From Sideroxydans sp. CL21 (lineage in GTDB: Bacteria > Pseudomonadota > Gammaproteobacteria > Burkholderiales > Gallionellaceae), in NCBI RefSeq assembly GCF_902459525.1, contig NZ_LR699166.1, positions 845,501 to 909,500 of the forward strand: 64,000 nt of DNA, given 5' to 3'. Below are positions 15,554 to 25,189 of this stretch, piece after piece; position 1 is the stretch's first letter, and every line of letters begins with the position of its first letter. The notes under the pieces are model-generated. The model had not been told where the DNA came from. It searched no databases and worked only from the letters and a program-made list of their open reading frames with translations. The position numbers were made by a program, and so were the translations under genes.

Positions 15554-17260
15554 ATGGAACTGACAGGCGCAGAAATAACCATCCGCTGTTTGCAGGAAGA
15601 AGGGGTCGAATACGTTTTTGGCTATCCTGGCGGCGCGGTGCTTTTCATCTACGATGAGCTGTTCAAGCAGGAACGGGTCAAACACGTGCTGGTACGCCAC
15701 GAGCAGGCGGCCGTGCACGCTGCCGACGGCTATGCCCGTTCTACCGACAAGGTCGGCGTGGCGCTGGTGACTTCCGGTCCGGGCGTGACCAATGCCGTCA
15801 CCGGCATCGCCACAGCCTATATGGATTCCATCCCGATGGTCGTGATCAGCGGTCAAGTGCCGACCAGTTATATCGGTGAAGATGCTTTTCAGGAAGTCGA
15901 TACAGTCGGCATCACCCGTCCCTGCGTGAAACACAACTTTTTGGTCAAGGATGTGAAGGATATCGCCAGCACGATGAAGAAAGCCTTCTATCTGGCAAAG
16001 AGCGGTCGTCCCGGACCGGTATTGGTCGACATTCCCAAAGACGTGTCACAGCACAAGACGGAATATTCCTATCCCGCCACGGTCAATATCCGCTCGTACA
16101 ACCCCCAGACCCACGGCGACATCGGCCAGATCAAGCGCGCAGCACAACTGTTGCTGGAAGCCAAGCGCCCGATGGTGTATGCGGGCGGCGGAGTGATTCT
16201 GTCGGATGCCTCCAAACAATTGACGGAACTGGTGCGTCTGATCGGCGCGCCCTGCACCAATACACTGATGGGCCTGGGCGGCTATCCGGCTAACGACAAA
16301 CAATTCGTCGGCATGCTGGGCATGCACGGTACTTATGAAGCCAACCTCGGCATGCAGAATTGCGATGTGCTGCTGGCGGTGGGCGCGCGTTTTGACGATC
16401 GAGTGATCGGCAACGTGGCACATTTCAATTCCGTGCCGCGCAAGATCATCCATATCGACATCGATCCGGCTTCCATCTCCAAGCGCGTGAAGGTGGACGT
16501 GCCTATCGTTGGCGATGTCGCCCATGTGCTTGCCGATCTGCTCTCCGTGTTGAACAGCAGCAAGCAAAAGCCCGATGCGGCTGCGCTGAAAGACTGGTGG
16601 AAACAGATCGAAGAGTGGCGCAGCGCAAATTCGCTCGCATACAAGAATTCGAGCGAAGTCATCAAACCGCAATACGTGATCGAGCAGCTGCACAAGCTCA
16701 CGCACGGTGACGCCTTCGTGACTTCAGACGTGGGACAGCACCAGATGTGGGCCGCGCAGTACTACAAGTTCAATCATCCGCGCCGCTGGATCAACTCCGG
16801 CGGTCTCGGAACGATGGGCTTTGGCTTGCCGGCCGCGATGGGGGTGCAGCTGGCGCATCCGGGATCGACCGTGGCCTGCGTGACGGGCGAAGGCAGCATC
16901 CAGATGAACATCCAGGAACTGTCCACCTGCAAGCAATACAAGTTGCCCATCAAGATCATTGCATTGAATAACCGCTATCTGGGCATGGTGCGCCAGTGGC
17001 AGGAGTTCTTCCACGGCAACCGCTATTCGCATTCCTACATGGATGCGCTACCGGATTTTGTGAAATTGGCCGAAGCCTACGGGCATGCCGGCATCCTCGT
17101 GGAAAAGCCTTCCGATGTGGAAGGCGCGCTGAAGGAAGCGTTCGCACGCAAGGATGAGCTGGTGTTCCTGGACTTCCGCACCGACATGACGGAAAACGTC
17201 TATCCGATGGTTCCCGGCGGCAAGGGCTTGTCCGAAGTGATTCTGGCGGAGGACCTGTAA
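15554..17260 (+). CDS. ilvB: Acetolactate synthase, large (catalytic) subunit
   Basis: A 568-residue thiamine-diphosphate enzyme making 2-acetolactate or 2-aceto-2-hydroxybutyrate, the first common step to valine, leucine and isoleucine. The catalytic glutamate lies in VRHEQAAVHAADGYAR, the ThDP-Mg motif is GEGSIQMNIQEL...ALNN, and the FAD-binding middle domain is intact. The start at 15554 has AAGG about nine bases upstream and is preferred to the in-frame TTG at 15530. The gene overlaps ilvH by one base (TAATG). Naming as ilvB or ilvI is arbitrary here; pairing with the small subunit gene is clear. Confidence 0.96.
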   Translation: MELTGAEITIRCLQEEGVEYVFGYPGGAVLFIYDELFKQERVKHVLVRHEQAAVHAADGYARSTDKVGVALVTSGPGVTNAVTGIATAYMDSIPMVVISGQVPTSYIGEDAFQEVDTVGITRPCVKHNFLVKDVKDIASTMKKAFYLAKSGRPGPVLVDIPKDVSQHKTEYSYPATVNIRSYNPQTHGDIGQIKRAAQLLLEAKRPMVYAGGGVILSDASKQLTELVRLIGAPCTNTLMGLGGYPANDKQFVGMLGMHGTYEANLGMQNCDVLLAVGARFDDRVIGNVAHFNSVPRKIIHIDIDPASISKRVKVDVPIVGDVAHVLADLLSVLNSSKQKPDAAALKDWWKQIEEWRSANSLAYKNSSEVIKPQYVIEQLHKLTHGDAFVTSDVGQHQMWAAQYYKFNHPRRWINSGGLGTMGFGLPAAMGVQLAHPGSTVACVTGEGSIQMNIQELSTCKQYKLPIKIIALNNRYLGMVRQWQEFFHGNRYSHSYMDALPDFVKLAEAYGHAGILVEKPSDVEGALKEAFARKDELVFLDFRTDMTENVYPMVPGGKGLSEVILAEDL

Positions 17261-17751
17261 TGAGACATATTATCTCTTTGCTGATGGAGAACGAAGCCGG
17301 CGCCCTGTCGCGCGTTGCCGGACTGTTTTCGGCGCGCGGCTATAACATCGAGTCGCTCAATGTGGCGCCGACGGAAGATCCGACCATGTCGCGCATGACC
17401 ATCGTTACCAGCGGCTCCGACGAAGTGATCGAACAGATCAACAAGCAGCTCAATAAACTGGTCGATGTGGTTTCGGTGATGGACTTGAACGACGGCGATC
17501 ACATCGAGCGCGAATTGATGCTGGTCAAGGTGCATGCAATGGGTGAGGCGCGCGAGGAACTGAAGCGTGTCGCCGACATCTTCCGCGGCCGCATCATCGA
17601 TGTCTCGGACAAGACCTACACCATCGAGCTGACCGGATCCGGCTCAAAGCTGGACAGCTTCCTGCAGGCGATCGACCATAGCCTGATCCTGGAAACGGTG
17701 CGTACCGGTGCATCCGGTATCGGACGCGGCGATCGCATTTTGAAACTTTAA
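17260..17751 (+). CDS. ilvH: Acetolactate synthase, small (regulatory) subunit
   Basis: A 163-residue regulatory subunit. The N-terminal ACT domain (MRHIISLLMENEAGALSRVAGLFSARGYNIESLNVAPT) binds valine for feedback inhibition, and the C-terminal half is the conserved ALS_ss_C domain. Length and sequence match IlvH/IlvN. The start codon overlaps the stop of the large-subunit gene, which supports coupled expression; ilvC follows after 35 bp. Confidence 0.96.
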   Translation: MRHIISLLMENEAGALSRVAGLFSARGYNIESLNVAPTEDPTMSRMTIVTSGSDEVIEQINKQLNKLVDVVSVMDLNDGDHIERELMLVKVHAMGEAREELKRVADIFRGRIIDVSDKTYTIELTGSGSKLDSFLQAIDHSLILETVRTGASGIGRGDRILKL

Positions 17752-17759
17752 CGATTTAA

Positions 17760-18803
<1,044 letters not shown>

Positions 18804-18897
18804 GAATCAGGATGCAGGATTCGGGATACAGTGGAAACTATCCTGAATCCTGTTTTCCTCTGATTTTCTGAATCCTGAATCCCGTATCCTGAATCCT
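18804..18897. repeat. Short direct and inverted repeats between ilvC and psd
   Basis: The 94-bp gap has three copies of TCCTGAATCC (18841-18850, 18873-18882, 18887-18896). It also has an inverted pair at 18816-18829 and 18884-18897, matching at 13 of 14 positions. The last copy abuts the psd start codon, so a folded RNA would sequester the psd ribosome site. No T tract follows, so it is not an obvious terminator. Confidence 0.65.
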
Positions 18898-19536
18898 ATG
18901 AATAACTATCCGCATCCCATCATTGCCCGCGAGGGTTGGCCGTTTCTGGCCATTTCCCTGGCTTTGGCCGTTGCTGCAACCGTCTGGTGTGCGCTCTGGT
19001 CGATTCCACTGTGGATCATCTTCGTGTTTGTATTGCAGTTCTTCCGCGACCCGGCACGCGAGATACCGCAGCAGGAAGGTATCGTTCTGTCGCCTGCCGA
19101 CGGTCGCGTCATCAAGGTCGAGCGCACGCAAGACCCTTATGGACAGCGTGAAGCGATCCTGGTCAGCGTATTCATGAATGTGTTCAACGTGCATTCCAAT
19201 CGCAGCCCGGTGGATGGCACGGTACAAAAAGTGCAATATTTCCCCGGTAAATTCGTGAATGCCGATCTGGACAAGGCTTCTACCGATAATGAGCGCAATG
19301 CCGTGGTGCTGACGACGAACGACGGACAGACCGTTACCTTTGTGCAGGTGGCCGGGCTGATCGCCCGCCGCATCCTGTGCTATATCAAAGTGGGCGATGT
19401 GCTGACGCGCGGCCAACGTTACGGATTTATCCGTTTCGGTTCCCGCGTGGATGTCTATCTGCCGCTGACGGCTACCGTCAAAGTCGCTATCGGTGATAAA
19501 GTGTCCGCCACCACAACCATCCTGGCGAAGCTCTGA
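18898..19536 (+). CDS. psd: Phosphatidylserine decarboxylase proenzyme
   Basis: A 212-residue membrane-associated enzyme producing phosphatidylethanolamine. It is the short, archaeal-like Psd type. An N-terminal hydrophobic stretch ([31 protein letters not shown]) anchors it. The self-cleavage site is FGSR, where Ser182 becomes the pyruvoyl group of the alpha chain. The family motif SPADGRV is also present. It is followed after 5 bp by pssA, which makes its substrate, so the pair forms a complete PE branch. It follows ilvC, an order common in betaproteobacteria. Confidence 0.95.
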   Translation: MNNYPHPIIAREGWPFLAISLALAVAATVWCALWSIPLWIIFVFVLQFFRDPAREIPQQEGIVLSPADGRVIKVERTQDPYGQREAILVSVFMNVFNVHSNRSPVDGTVQKVQYFPGKFVNADLDKASTDNERNAVVLTTNDGQTVTFVQVAGLIARRILCYIKVGDVLTRGQRYGFIRFGSRVDVYLPLTATVKVAIGDKVSATTTILAKL

Positions 19537-19541
19537 AACCC

Positions 19542-20312
19542 ATGAACGAAGTAGAACAGCGCAAACATATGGACCTACGTCGGCGCAGCATCTATCTGCT
19601 GCCCAACCTGTTCACCACGGCTGCGCTGTTTGCCGGATTCTATGCCATCGTGCAGGCGATGAACGGCAAGTTCGAATACGCCGCCGTGTCCATCTTCATC
19701 GCCATGGTGCTGGACGGGCTGGATGGCCGCGTGGCGCGACTGACGCATACCCAGAGCGAATTTGGCGCGGAATACGATAGTTTGTCCGACATGGTGTCGT
19801 TCGGCGTCGCACCTTCCATCCTGATGTACGAATGGGCGTTCCGTGATCTGGGCAAGTGGGGATGGTTCGCTGCTTTCATTTTCTGCGCGGGTGCGGCATT
19901 GCGTCTTGCACGTTTCAACACCAATATCGACGTGGTCGACAAACGCTACTTCCAGGGATTGCCCAGCCCGGCCGCTGCCGCGCTGGTGGCGGGATTCGTC
20001 TGGGTGATGCTGGACAACCATTTCACCGGCTTCGATTTGCGCTGGTATGCCGCTTTGCTGACCGTGTTTGCGGGCCTCTCCATGGTAAGCAACCTCAAGT
20101 ACTACAGTTTCAAATCCCTCAACATGCGCAAGAGTGTGCCGTTCATCGTCATCTTCCTGTTTGTGCTGTTCTTTATTTTTGTCGCGCAGGATCCCCCGCT
20201 TAATTTGTTCCTGCTGTTCTTTGGGTACTGTCTGTCCGGCTATGTGATGTGGCTGCTCGGATTACGTAAACCGAAGCCACCGACACTCCCTGATTCCCCG
20301 ACACTTCCCTGA
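19542..20312 (+). CDS. pssA: CDP-diacylglycerol--serine O-phosphatidyltransferase
   Basis: A 256-residue integral membrane enzyme that makes phosphatidylserine. It shows the CDP-alcohol phosphotransferase signature DGLDGRVAR...GAEYDSLSD (D-G-x2-A-R-x8-G-x3-D-x3-D variant) and about seven to eight membrane helices. It is the Gram-positive-like type II enzyme rather than the E. coli soluble form. The C-terminus ends in a proline-rich tail (KPKPPTLPDSPTLP) encoded by a short near-repeat. A strong terminator follows at 20326-20366. Confidence 0.95.
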   Translation: MNEVEQRKHMDLRRRSIYLLPNLFTTAALFAGFYAIVQAMNGKFEYAAVSIFIAMVLDGLDGRVARLTHTQSEFGAEYDSLSDMVSFGVAPSILMYEWAFRDLGKWGWFAAFIFCAGAALRLARFNTNIDVVDKRYFQGLPSPAAAALVAGFVWVMLDNHFTGFDLRWYAALLTVFAGLSMVSNLKYYSFKSLNMRKSVPFIVIFLFVLFFIFVAQDPPLNLFLLFFGYCLSGYVMWLLGLRKPKPPTLPDSPTLP

Positions 20313-20325
20313 ACTGTGAAAAAAA

Positions 20326-20366
20326 CAAGGGCGCACGGTTGAACCCGAGCGTCCTTGGTCTTTTTC
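20326..20366. terminator. Bidirectional terminator between pssA and the CBS-domain gene
   Basis: A nine-pair stem (CAAGGGCGC at 20326-20334 with GCGTCCTTG at 20349-20357, one mismatch) has TCTTTTT on the plus side and a run of A (T on the minus strand) at 20319-20325. It can end both convergent transcripts. Confidence 0.75.
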
Positions 20367-20377
20367 TCCCTTGAATA

Positions 20378-20956
20378 TTACTTGGTGTGTGCCATTTTCT
20401 GCCGACTGATCTCGGTCAACCGCAATATTTTTGCGGAAGAAAACAATCCGCGCAGCCTGGGTTGCTGTCCGGTCATGATATCGAGGACAGGGAGATGGGT
20501 CTTGCCTTTTTTCTGCAAGGCTTCAAGGACGTTTTGCACGTTCGCCTTTTCGATTTCGTGCAATTCGGCAACTACCCAGTCCTTGGTGTGTTCCATGATA
20601 TCGCTGACGCGAATGTCTTTGTGGGTAACGCCCTTGTCCGAGAAGCCGACGCTTTGCAGGAAACGCATGGGCTTTTCACCCATGATGTCGTAAGAAGTGA
20701 TAGCGCCGAGCAGCTTATCCGAACCCTTTTCCTTCACGAAGGCGATACGCAGGCCGGCTACCTTCATCTTGTGCAAGGCATCGTCTATGGTCTCATCCGG
20801 ATGAACCATGAACATAGCGCGCACCCGGAAATCCGTCATTACCGACAAGGCCGGGTCTTTCAAATCGACCTGCCATGGTTCGTTGCTTGGTTCCAGTATC
20901 TCCTGGATATGTGAAGAGGTCTTTAATACAAAAGGGTGATGCTGTTGGTGCGGCAT
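20378..20956 (-). CDS. CBS-domain protein
   Basis: A 192-residue soluble protein containing two CBS motifs, first around DFRVRAMFMVHPDETIDDALHKMKVAGLRIAFV and second around VSDIMEHTKDWVVAELHEIEKANVQNVLEAL. CBS pairs bind adenine nucleotides or related ligands and gate the activity of partners. No catalytic domain is attached, so it is a stand-alone CBS sensor. The histidine- and glutamine-rich N-terminus (MPHQQHHPF) could bind metal. Its partner cannot be deduced from neighbours: it sits alone between pssA (convergent) and the adenosyltransferase gene. Confidence 0.85.
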   Translation of the reverse strand: MPHQQHHPFVLKTSSHIQEILEPSNEPWQVDLKDPALSVMTDFRVRAMFMVHPDETIDDALHKMKVAGLRIAFVKEKGSDKLLGAITSYDIMGEKPMRFLQSVGFSDKGVTHKDIRVSDIMEHTKDWVVAELHEIEKANVQNVLEALQKKGKTHLPVLDIMTGQQPRLRGLFSSAKILRLTEISRQKMAHTK

Positions 20957-21067
20957 GGCAATCTCCTTGTATCAAATGGGTCTGCGTGAGGCATTTTATC
21001 CATTTTTCCATTGAAATTGCATCAGTCGCATGACAGTGGGCAAAAGGCAACTCTGGAAGTTCAGCTT

Positions 21068-21604
21068 TTAAGAGCGTTTCCAGAGTGTTTCATCTTGATC
21101 CGCAGAACGATTAAGTGTCCTGCTCAGCACGAACAGGAGATCCGAGAGCCGGTTAAGATAGCGCAAACCTTCCTGTGGCACAGTTTCGCCGTGCATCATG
21201 TGCAGTAGATCGCGCTCGGCACGGCGCGTCACACTGCGCGCCACATGACACAGCGCAGCAGCACGCGTCCCGCCGGGCAGAATGAATTCCTTGAGCGGCG
21301 GCAGTCCGGCATTGTAGTGAGCGATGGCCGCATCCAGACGGGCAAGTTTGGCGGCATCGAACGAAGGTGCGCCTGGTGAAGCAAGTACGGCACCGAGGTC
21401 GAACAGGTCATTCTGGATCCGCAATAATTCCGGCTGTACATCGCCCGGCAGGGGTTCGGCGAGCAGTACGCCAAGATGACTGTTGAGCTCGTCCACGCTG
21501 CCGATTACTGTGATGCGGGCACAATCCTTTGCTACGCGCGTACCGTCTGCCAATCCGGTTGTGCCGTCGTCGCCGGTGCGCGTGGTAATTTTGCTGAGTC
21601 TCAT
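21068..21604 (-). CDS. Cob(I)alamin adenosyltransferase, PduO type
   Basis: A 178-residue ATP:corrinoid adenosyltransferase that makes coenzyme B12. The N-terminal ATP loop is KITTRTGDDGTTGLADGTRV, followed by VDELNSHLGVLLAE. The C-terminal helices carry CHVARSVTRRAERDL and LNRLSDLLFVLSR, all diagnostic of the five-helix PduO/MMAB family. It follows DUF1841 by one base, at the end of the rsx-nth unit. There are no other B12 genes in the window. Confidence 0.93.
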   Translation of the reverse strand: MRLSKITTRTGDDGTTGLADGTRVAKDCARITVIGSVDELNSHLGVLLAEPLPGDVQPELLRIQNDLFDLGAVLASPGAPSFDAAKLARLDAAIAHYNAGLPPLKEFILPGGTRAAALCHVARSVTRRAERDLLHMMHGETVPQEGLRYLNRLSDLLFVLSRTLNRSADQDETLWKRS

Positions 21605-21605
21605 A

Positions 21606-22028
21606 TCACTGCTTCTCCAGGCAACTCATATAGATCATCGCATCCGGCGCGGTCTTGTTGCGTTGCGCCTGCCAGATCATTTCGCCCAGGCAATCCATGA
21701 TCGCATGCTGCGCCTCGTGTTCCGATTCATACTTCTGCGTCAAGCGCATGAACTGCTCGCGGATGCCCTGCGGCTGGCCGATGGAAATCTGTTCCTCAAT
21801 GGTCAGGTGCATCATCAGATGCAGAAAGGGGTTGACCACGTCGCCGTCCGGTGCGAAATCCTTGTCCTGATTGCGTTCGGGATCGTCGAACAGGGCGTGG
21901 TACTCAGGATGCTTATCGATGAGTTGAGCCGTGAGGTCTTCCAGCGGCGTGAGCAATTCCCCGACGCGGCGTTTGCGCCAGGATTCAAACAGGAATTTTC
22001 TTGCTTCGTCACGGGTAGGCTGAAACAT
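21606..22028 (-). CDS. DUF1841 family protein
   Basis: A 140-residue soluble protein starting MFQPTRDEARKFLFESW, with the conserved segments HPEYHALFDD, NPFLHLMMHLTIEEQI and HAIMDCLGEMIWQAQR. These identify DUF1841, found in beta- and gammaproteobacteria. Conserved histidines in the LHLMMHL and HEAQHAIMDCL helices suggest a metal site, but this is inference. The start at 22028 overlaps the nth stop by one base, so it is translationally coupled to nth. Confidence 0.85.
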   Translation of the reverse strand: MFQPTRDEARKFLFESWRKRRVGELLTPLEDLTAQLIDKHPEYHALFDDPERNQDKDFAPDGDVVNPFLHLMMHLTIEEQISIGQPQGIREQFMRLTQKYESEHEAQHAIMDCLGEMIWQAQRNKTAPDAMIYMSCLEKQ

Positions 22029-22660
22029 CAGAATACCTTTTCTTTGTATTCGCACAGACTTTCAATGATGCACTCCCCGCACTTCGGCTTGCGTGCCTGG
22101 CACACATAACGCCCGTGCAGGATCAGCCAGTGGTGCGCATCGTGCTTGAACTCATCCGGCACAAACTTCACCAGTTTCTTTTCGACCTCCACCACGTCCT
22201 TGCCGGGCGCCAGGCCGGTGCGGTTGCTGATGCGGAAGATATGCGTATCCACCGCAATGGTGGGCTGGCCGAAGGCCGTGTTCAAGATCACGTTGGCGGT
22301 CTTGCGGCCCACACCGGGCAGGGCTTCCAGCGCCTCGCGCGTCTGCGGCACCTGACCGTCATGCTGTTCCAGCAGGATGCGGCACATCCGGATGATATGT
22401 TTGCTTTTGGTCTGGTAGAGGCCGATGCGCTGCACGTATTCGCGCAATCCGGCTTCTCCCAGGTCGAGTATCGACTGCGGTGTGTTGGCGACCGGGAACA
22501 GTTCACGCGTGGCAAGGTTGACGCTCTTGTCCGTGGCCTGCGCCGAGAGGATCACTGCGACCAGCAACTCGAACGGTGTGGAGTATTCCAGCTCGGTAGT
22601 GGGATGCGGATTGGCCGCTTGCAGGCGTAAAAAAATCTCGCGGCGTTTTGCCGCATTCAT
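22028..22660 (-). CDS. nth: Endonuclease III (DNA glycosylase/AP lyase)
   Basis: A 210-residue base-excision repair enzyme acting on oxidised pyrimidines. The helix-hairpin-helix is LPGVGRKTANVI, with the catalytic Lys in it, and the catalytic Asp lies in AVDTHIFRI. The C-terminal [4Fe-4S] ligands are C-x6-C-x2-C-x5-C (CQARKPKCGECIIESLC). The start at 22660 overlaps the rsxE stop (ATGA). The order rsxE-nth is the same as in E. coli. Confidence 0.96.
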   Translation of the reverse strand: MNAAKRREIFLRLQAANPHPTTELEYSTPFELLVAVILSAQATDKSVNLATRELFPVANTPQSILDLGEAGLREYVQRIGLYQTKSKHIIRMCRILLEQHDGQVPQTREALEALPGVGRKTANVILNTAFGQPTIAVDTHIFRISNRTGLAPGKDVVEVEKKLVKFVPDEFKHDAHHWLILHGRYVCQARKPKCGECIIESLCEYKEKVF

Positions 22661-23355
22661 CCCTGTGTGGCGCCTTGCAATGGAGTCATCGTCAATGGGC
22701 GTTGTTTTGCCTTGCGCTCCGCGCGCAGTCCGAGCCAATTCTTGCCGGCAATGAGCATCCCCAATCCGATGAAGGCACCGGGAGGCAGGATGGCAAGCAG
22801 GAAACCTTTGTAATTGGGAATAACGTGTATCACCCAACTTTTCGTTGCCTCGCCCAGTGCGAGATCGATACCGGAGAGCAGCGTGCCATGTCCAAAGAGT
22901 TCACGCATCCCTCCCAAGACGGCGAGTACAGCGGTCAAGCCGAGTCCCATGGAAAAGCCGTCCCAGGCTGAAGTGGCGGCCGAATTTTTGGAGGCGAAGG
23001 CTTCCACGCGCGCCAGCACGATGCAGTTGGTGACGATCAGGGGGATGAAGATGCCAAGCACCACATAGAGTCCGTACATGTAGGCGTTCATCAGATATTG
23101 CACGACGGTGACCAAAACCGCGATGATCAGGATGAACACGGGAATGCGGATCTCGTTGGGCACGAAGTTGCGGATGGGCGCAACGGCAGCGCCGCTCAAT
23201 GCCATGACGACCGCAGTTGCCAGGCCGAGGCTGACGCCATTCACTACCGAACTGCTGACCGCCAAGATGGGGCACATGCCGAGCAGTTGAACTACGCCGG
23301 TATTCTGTTTCCACATACCGTTGTGGAAGATGTCTTTGTATTCCTGAAGGTTCAT
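22657..23355 (-). CDS. rsxE: Rnf/Rsx electron transport complex subunit E
   Basis: A 232-residue, six-helix membrane subunit, homologous to NqrD. Typical segments are NTGVVQLLGMCPILAVSSSVVNGVSLG, TNCIVLARVEAFASKN and ILPPGAFIGLGMLIAGKNW. The complex couples ferredoxin/NADH redox chemistry to ion movement, or in E. coli reduces SoxR. The start is preceded by AGGGG, seven bases upstream. Unlike the rest of the operon it is separated from rsxG by 141 bp containing an inverted-repeat element. Confidence 0.95.
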   Translation of the reverse strand: MNLQEYKDIFHNGMWKQNTGVVQLLGMCPILAVSSSVVNGVSLGLATAVVMALSGAAVAPIRNFVPNEIRIPVFILIIAVLVTVVQYLMNAYMYGLYVVLGIFIPLIVTNCIVLARVEAFASKNSAATSAWDGFSMGLGLTAVLAVLGGMRELFGHGTLLSGIDLALGEATKSWVIHVIPNYKGFLLAILPPGAFIGLGMLIAGKNWLGLRAERKAKQRPLTMTPLQGATQG

Positions 23356-23369
23356 TTTGATACCCCTAT

Positions 23370-23487
23370 AAATTCGTTTTGCGGGCGAATCGCGACGTCG
23401 CGTGCTCGCTCATTCCTCGTCTATCAACTCGATATGCCTCGTCATTCGCTCCGCGGCTCCTTGCGCTTCATCCCGCAAAACGAATTT
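23370..23487. repeat. 118-bp element with perfect 16-bp terminal inverted repeats inside the rsx operon
   Basis: AAATTCGTTTTGCGGG at 23370-23385 is repeated exactly in inverted orientation at 23472-23487, enclosing 86 bp of GC-rich sequence with a further CGCGACGTCGCG palindrome. The element fills nearly the whole rsxG-rsxE gap and carries no transposase. Miniature inverted-repeat transposable element or structured intergenic RNA are both possible. No clear target-site duplication longer than TA is visible. Confidence 0.7.
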
Positions 23488-23496
23488 CTAGAGGCA

Positions 23497-24150
23497 TCAC
23501 TTAGTTTTTTCCTTGTTTGTCGGCGGCGCACTCACTGCGAACAGCTTGTCGCGATTATCGCCGAAATATATCAAGGCTTTGTTGACGGCTTTGATGACGG
23601 CACGCGGCGTAATGGTGGCGCCCGCCATATAGTCGAACTGGCCGCCGTCTTTCTTCACTTTCCAGTCTGCGTCTTTGTACACCTCGCGCGACTTTCCATC
23701 AAACCCTTTGATCCAGGGGTTTTTCGGAAGTTCGATGTAATCGCCCAAGCCCGGCGTTTCCTTGTGCGACACCACGCGAACGCCGGCCAGTTCTCCGTTG
23801 GCGCGTACGGCCAGGATGAGATTGATCTTGCCGCTGTAACCGTCCGGCGCGACAGCTTCCAATACCACCGCGGAGGGCTCGCCCTTGATGCGGGCACGAT
23901 AGGCAAGTGTACTGTCTGCGTTGCCCAGTAGCGGATCGGCGGGGATGCTCAGCGTGTCCTGGATGATATCGTTATCAAATATTGAAGACGGCACAATCTG
24001 CGTGATGAGCTTCAGTTTCTCAGCTTCTTCACTTTTCACGATTGCATCGTGTGTCATATAAAAAACCGAAGCCAATATCGCCGTGCCGACGACGGCAAAG
24101 AACACCAGATTGATGGCGGTTTGCAGGGTGGAGCGGGCGATGCGTTTCAT
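23497..24150 (-). CDS. rsxG: Rnf/Rsx electron transport complex subunit G (FMN-binding)
   Basis: A 217-residue subunit with an N-terminal membrane helix (LQTAINLVFFAVVGTAILASVFYM) and a periplasmic FMN-binding domain. The covalent flavin site is the threonine in GATITPRAV near the C-terminus, matching the [ST]GA[TS]-type motif. HKETPGLGD is the other family hallmark. The start overlaps the rsxD stop by 4 bases. The C-terminus is followed by the repeat-bearing gap. Confidence 0.95.
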   Translation of the reverse strand: MKRIARSTLQTAINLVFFAVVGTAILASVFYMTHDAIVKSEEAEKLKLITQIVPSSIFDNDIIQDTLSIPADPLLGNADSTLAYRARIKGEPSAVVLEAVAPDGYSGKINLILAVRANGELAGVRVVSHKETPGLGDYIELPKNPWIKGFDGKSREVYKDADWKVKKDGGQFDYMAGATITPRAVIKAVNKALIYFGDNRDKLFAVSAPPTNKEKTK

Positions 24151-25175
24151 TTGCCTTCTCCTTTCTTGCCGAACACCTTGGGTTGTGTCCAGGCATCGAT
24201 CAGCGGCACGCAGATATTCATCAGCAGCGTGGCAAAAGCCATGCCGTCCGGGAAGCCGCCAAAAGCACGGATAAGGTAAGTAAGCAGGCCCGCGCCGGCG
24301 GCGAAGATCAGCTTGCCTTTGGCAGTCGTCGGCGAAGTGACAGGATCGGTCAGGATAAAAAATGCGCCCAGTATCGCTGCGCCGGAAAACCAGTGGAACA
24401 AAGGCGTGACGTAATGCACCGGATCGACCAGATGGAACAGGCCTGCCGTGGCGAACAGGGTCGCAAGGAACGCAACCGGCAGATGCCAGGAGATGATGCG
24501 GATGGAGAGCAAGTAGAGGCCGCCGATCGCGAAGCCGATCGCCACCATCTCGCTGCCTTTGCCTGCCAGATGGCCGTAGATAGGCATGTCGCGGATGTCG
24601 TTCACCGATAAGCCGAGGTGCAATTGCGTCTTCAGCGTATCCAGCGGTGTCGCCATGGTCACCGCATCCAGCTTCAAGCCGTCAGGTAGTACGCCATTGA
24701 AAATGTAGTCCAGCTGTTCTCCGAACGACAGTTCGATGCCGCCCATTCCGTGCGGTGTGATCCAGTGCGTCATGTGTACCGGGAAGGAGATGATGAGCAC
24801 GGCATAACCGATCATCGCCGGGTTGAACGGATTGTTGCCCAGCCCCCCGTACAGGTGTTTGGAGATGGCGATGGCAAAGCCGGTGCCGACCACCACCAGC
24901 CACCACGGTGCGAGCGCAGGGATGGACAGCGCCAGCAACCAGGCGGTGAGCAAGGCGCTGTTGTCGGACAGGAAGGGTTTGAGCGGGCGCTGGCGCAGCT
25001 TGAGCATGACGGCTTCGGTCGCCAGTGCCGTGACGGAGGCCAGTGCGATCGATACCAGGATTGCCGGTCCGAAATACCAGACATACAGCGCGATGCCGGG
25101 AATCAGCGCGATGAGGACCCGCAACATGATCTGGCTGACGCTGCTGGGCTGGGTGATGAAAGGCGATGACCACAT
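24147..25175 (-). CDS. rsxD: Rnf/Rsx electron transport complex subunit D
   Basis: A 342-residue membrane subunit, homologous to NqrB, with about nine to ten helices. The covalent FMN threonine is in TMATPLDTLKT. Conserved parts are NPFNPAMIGYAVLIISFP and FFILTDPVTSPTTAKGKLIF. It follows rsxC by 14 bp, with a short Shine-Dalgarno-like stretch in the gap. Confidence 0.95.
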   Translation of the reverse strand: MWSSPFITQPSSVSQIMLRVLIALIPGIALYVWYFGPAILVSIALASVTALATEAVMLKLRQRPLKPFLSDNSALLTAWLLALSIPALAPWWLVVVGTGFAIAISKHLYGGLGNNPFNPAMIGYAVLIISFPVHMTHWITPHGMGGIELSFGEQLDYIFNGVLPDGLKLDAVTMATPLDTLKTQLHLGLSVNDIRDMPIYGHLAGKGSEMVAIGFAIGGLYLLSIRIISWHLPVAFLATLFATAGLFHLVDPVHYVTPLFHWFSGAAILGAFFILTDPVTSPTTAKGKLIFAAGAGLLTYLIRAFGGFPDGMAFATLLMNICVPLIDAWTQPKVFGKKGEGK

Positions 25176-25189
25176 GGTTTGAGAGTTTC

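Noticed and set aside
18804-18897. Possible CRISPR array in the ilvC-psd gap
   Set aside because: Repeats are only 10 bp with irregular spacing, no unique spacers of constant size and no cas genes.
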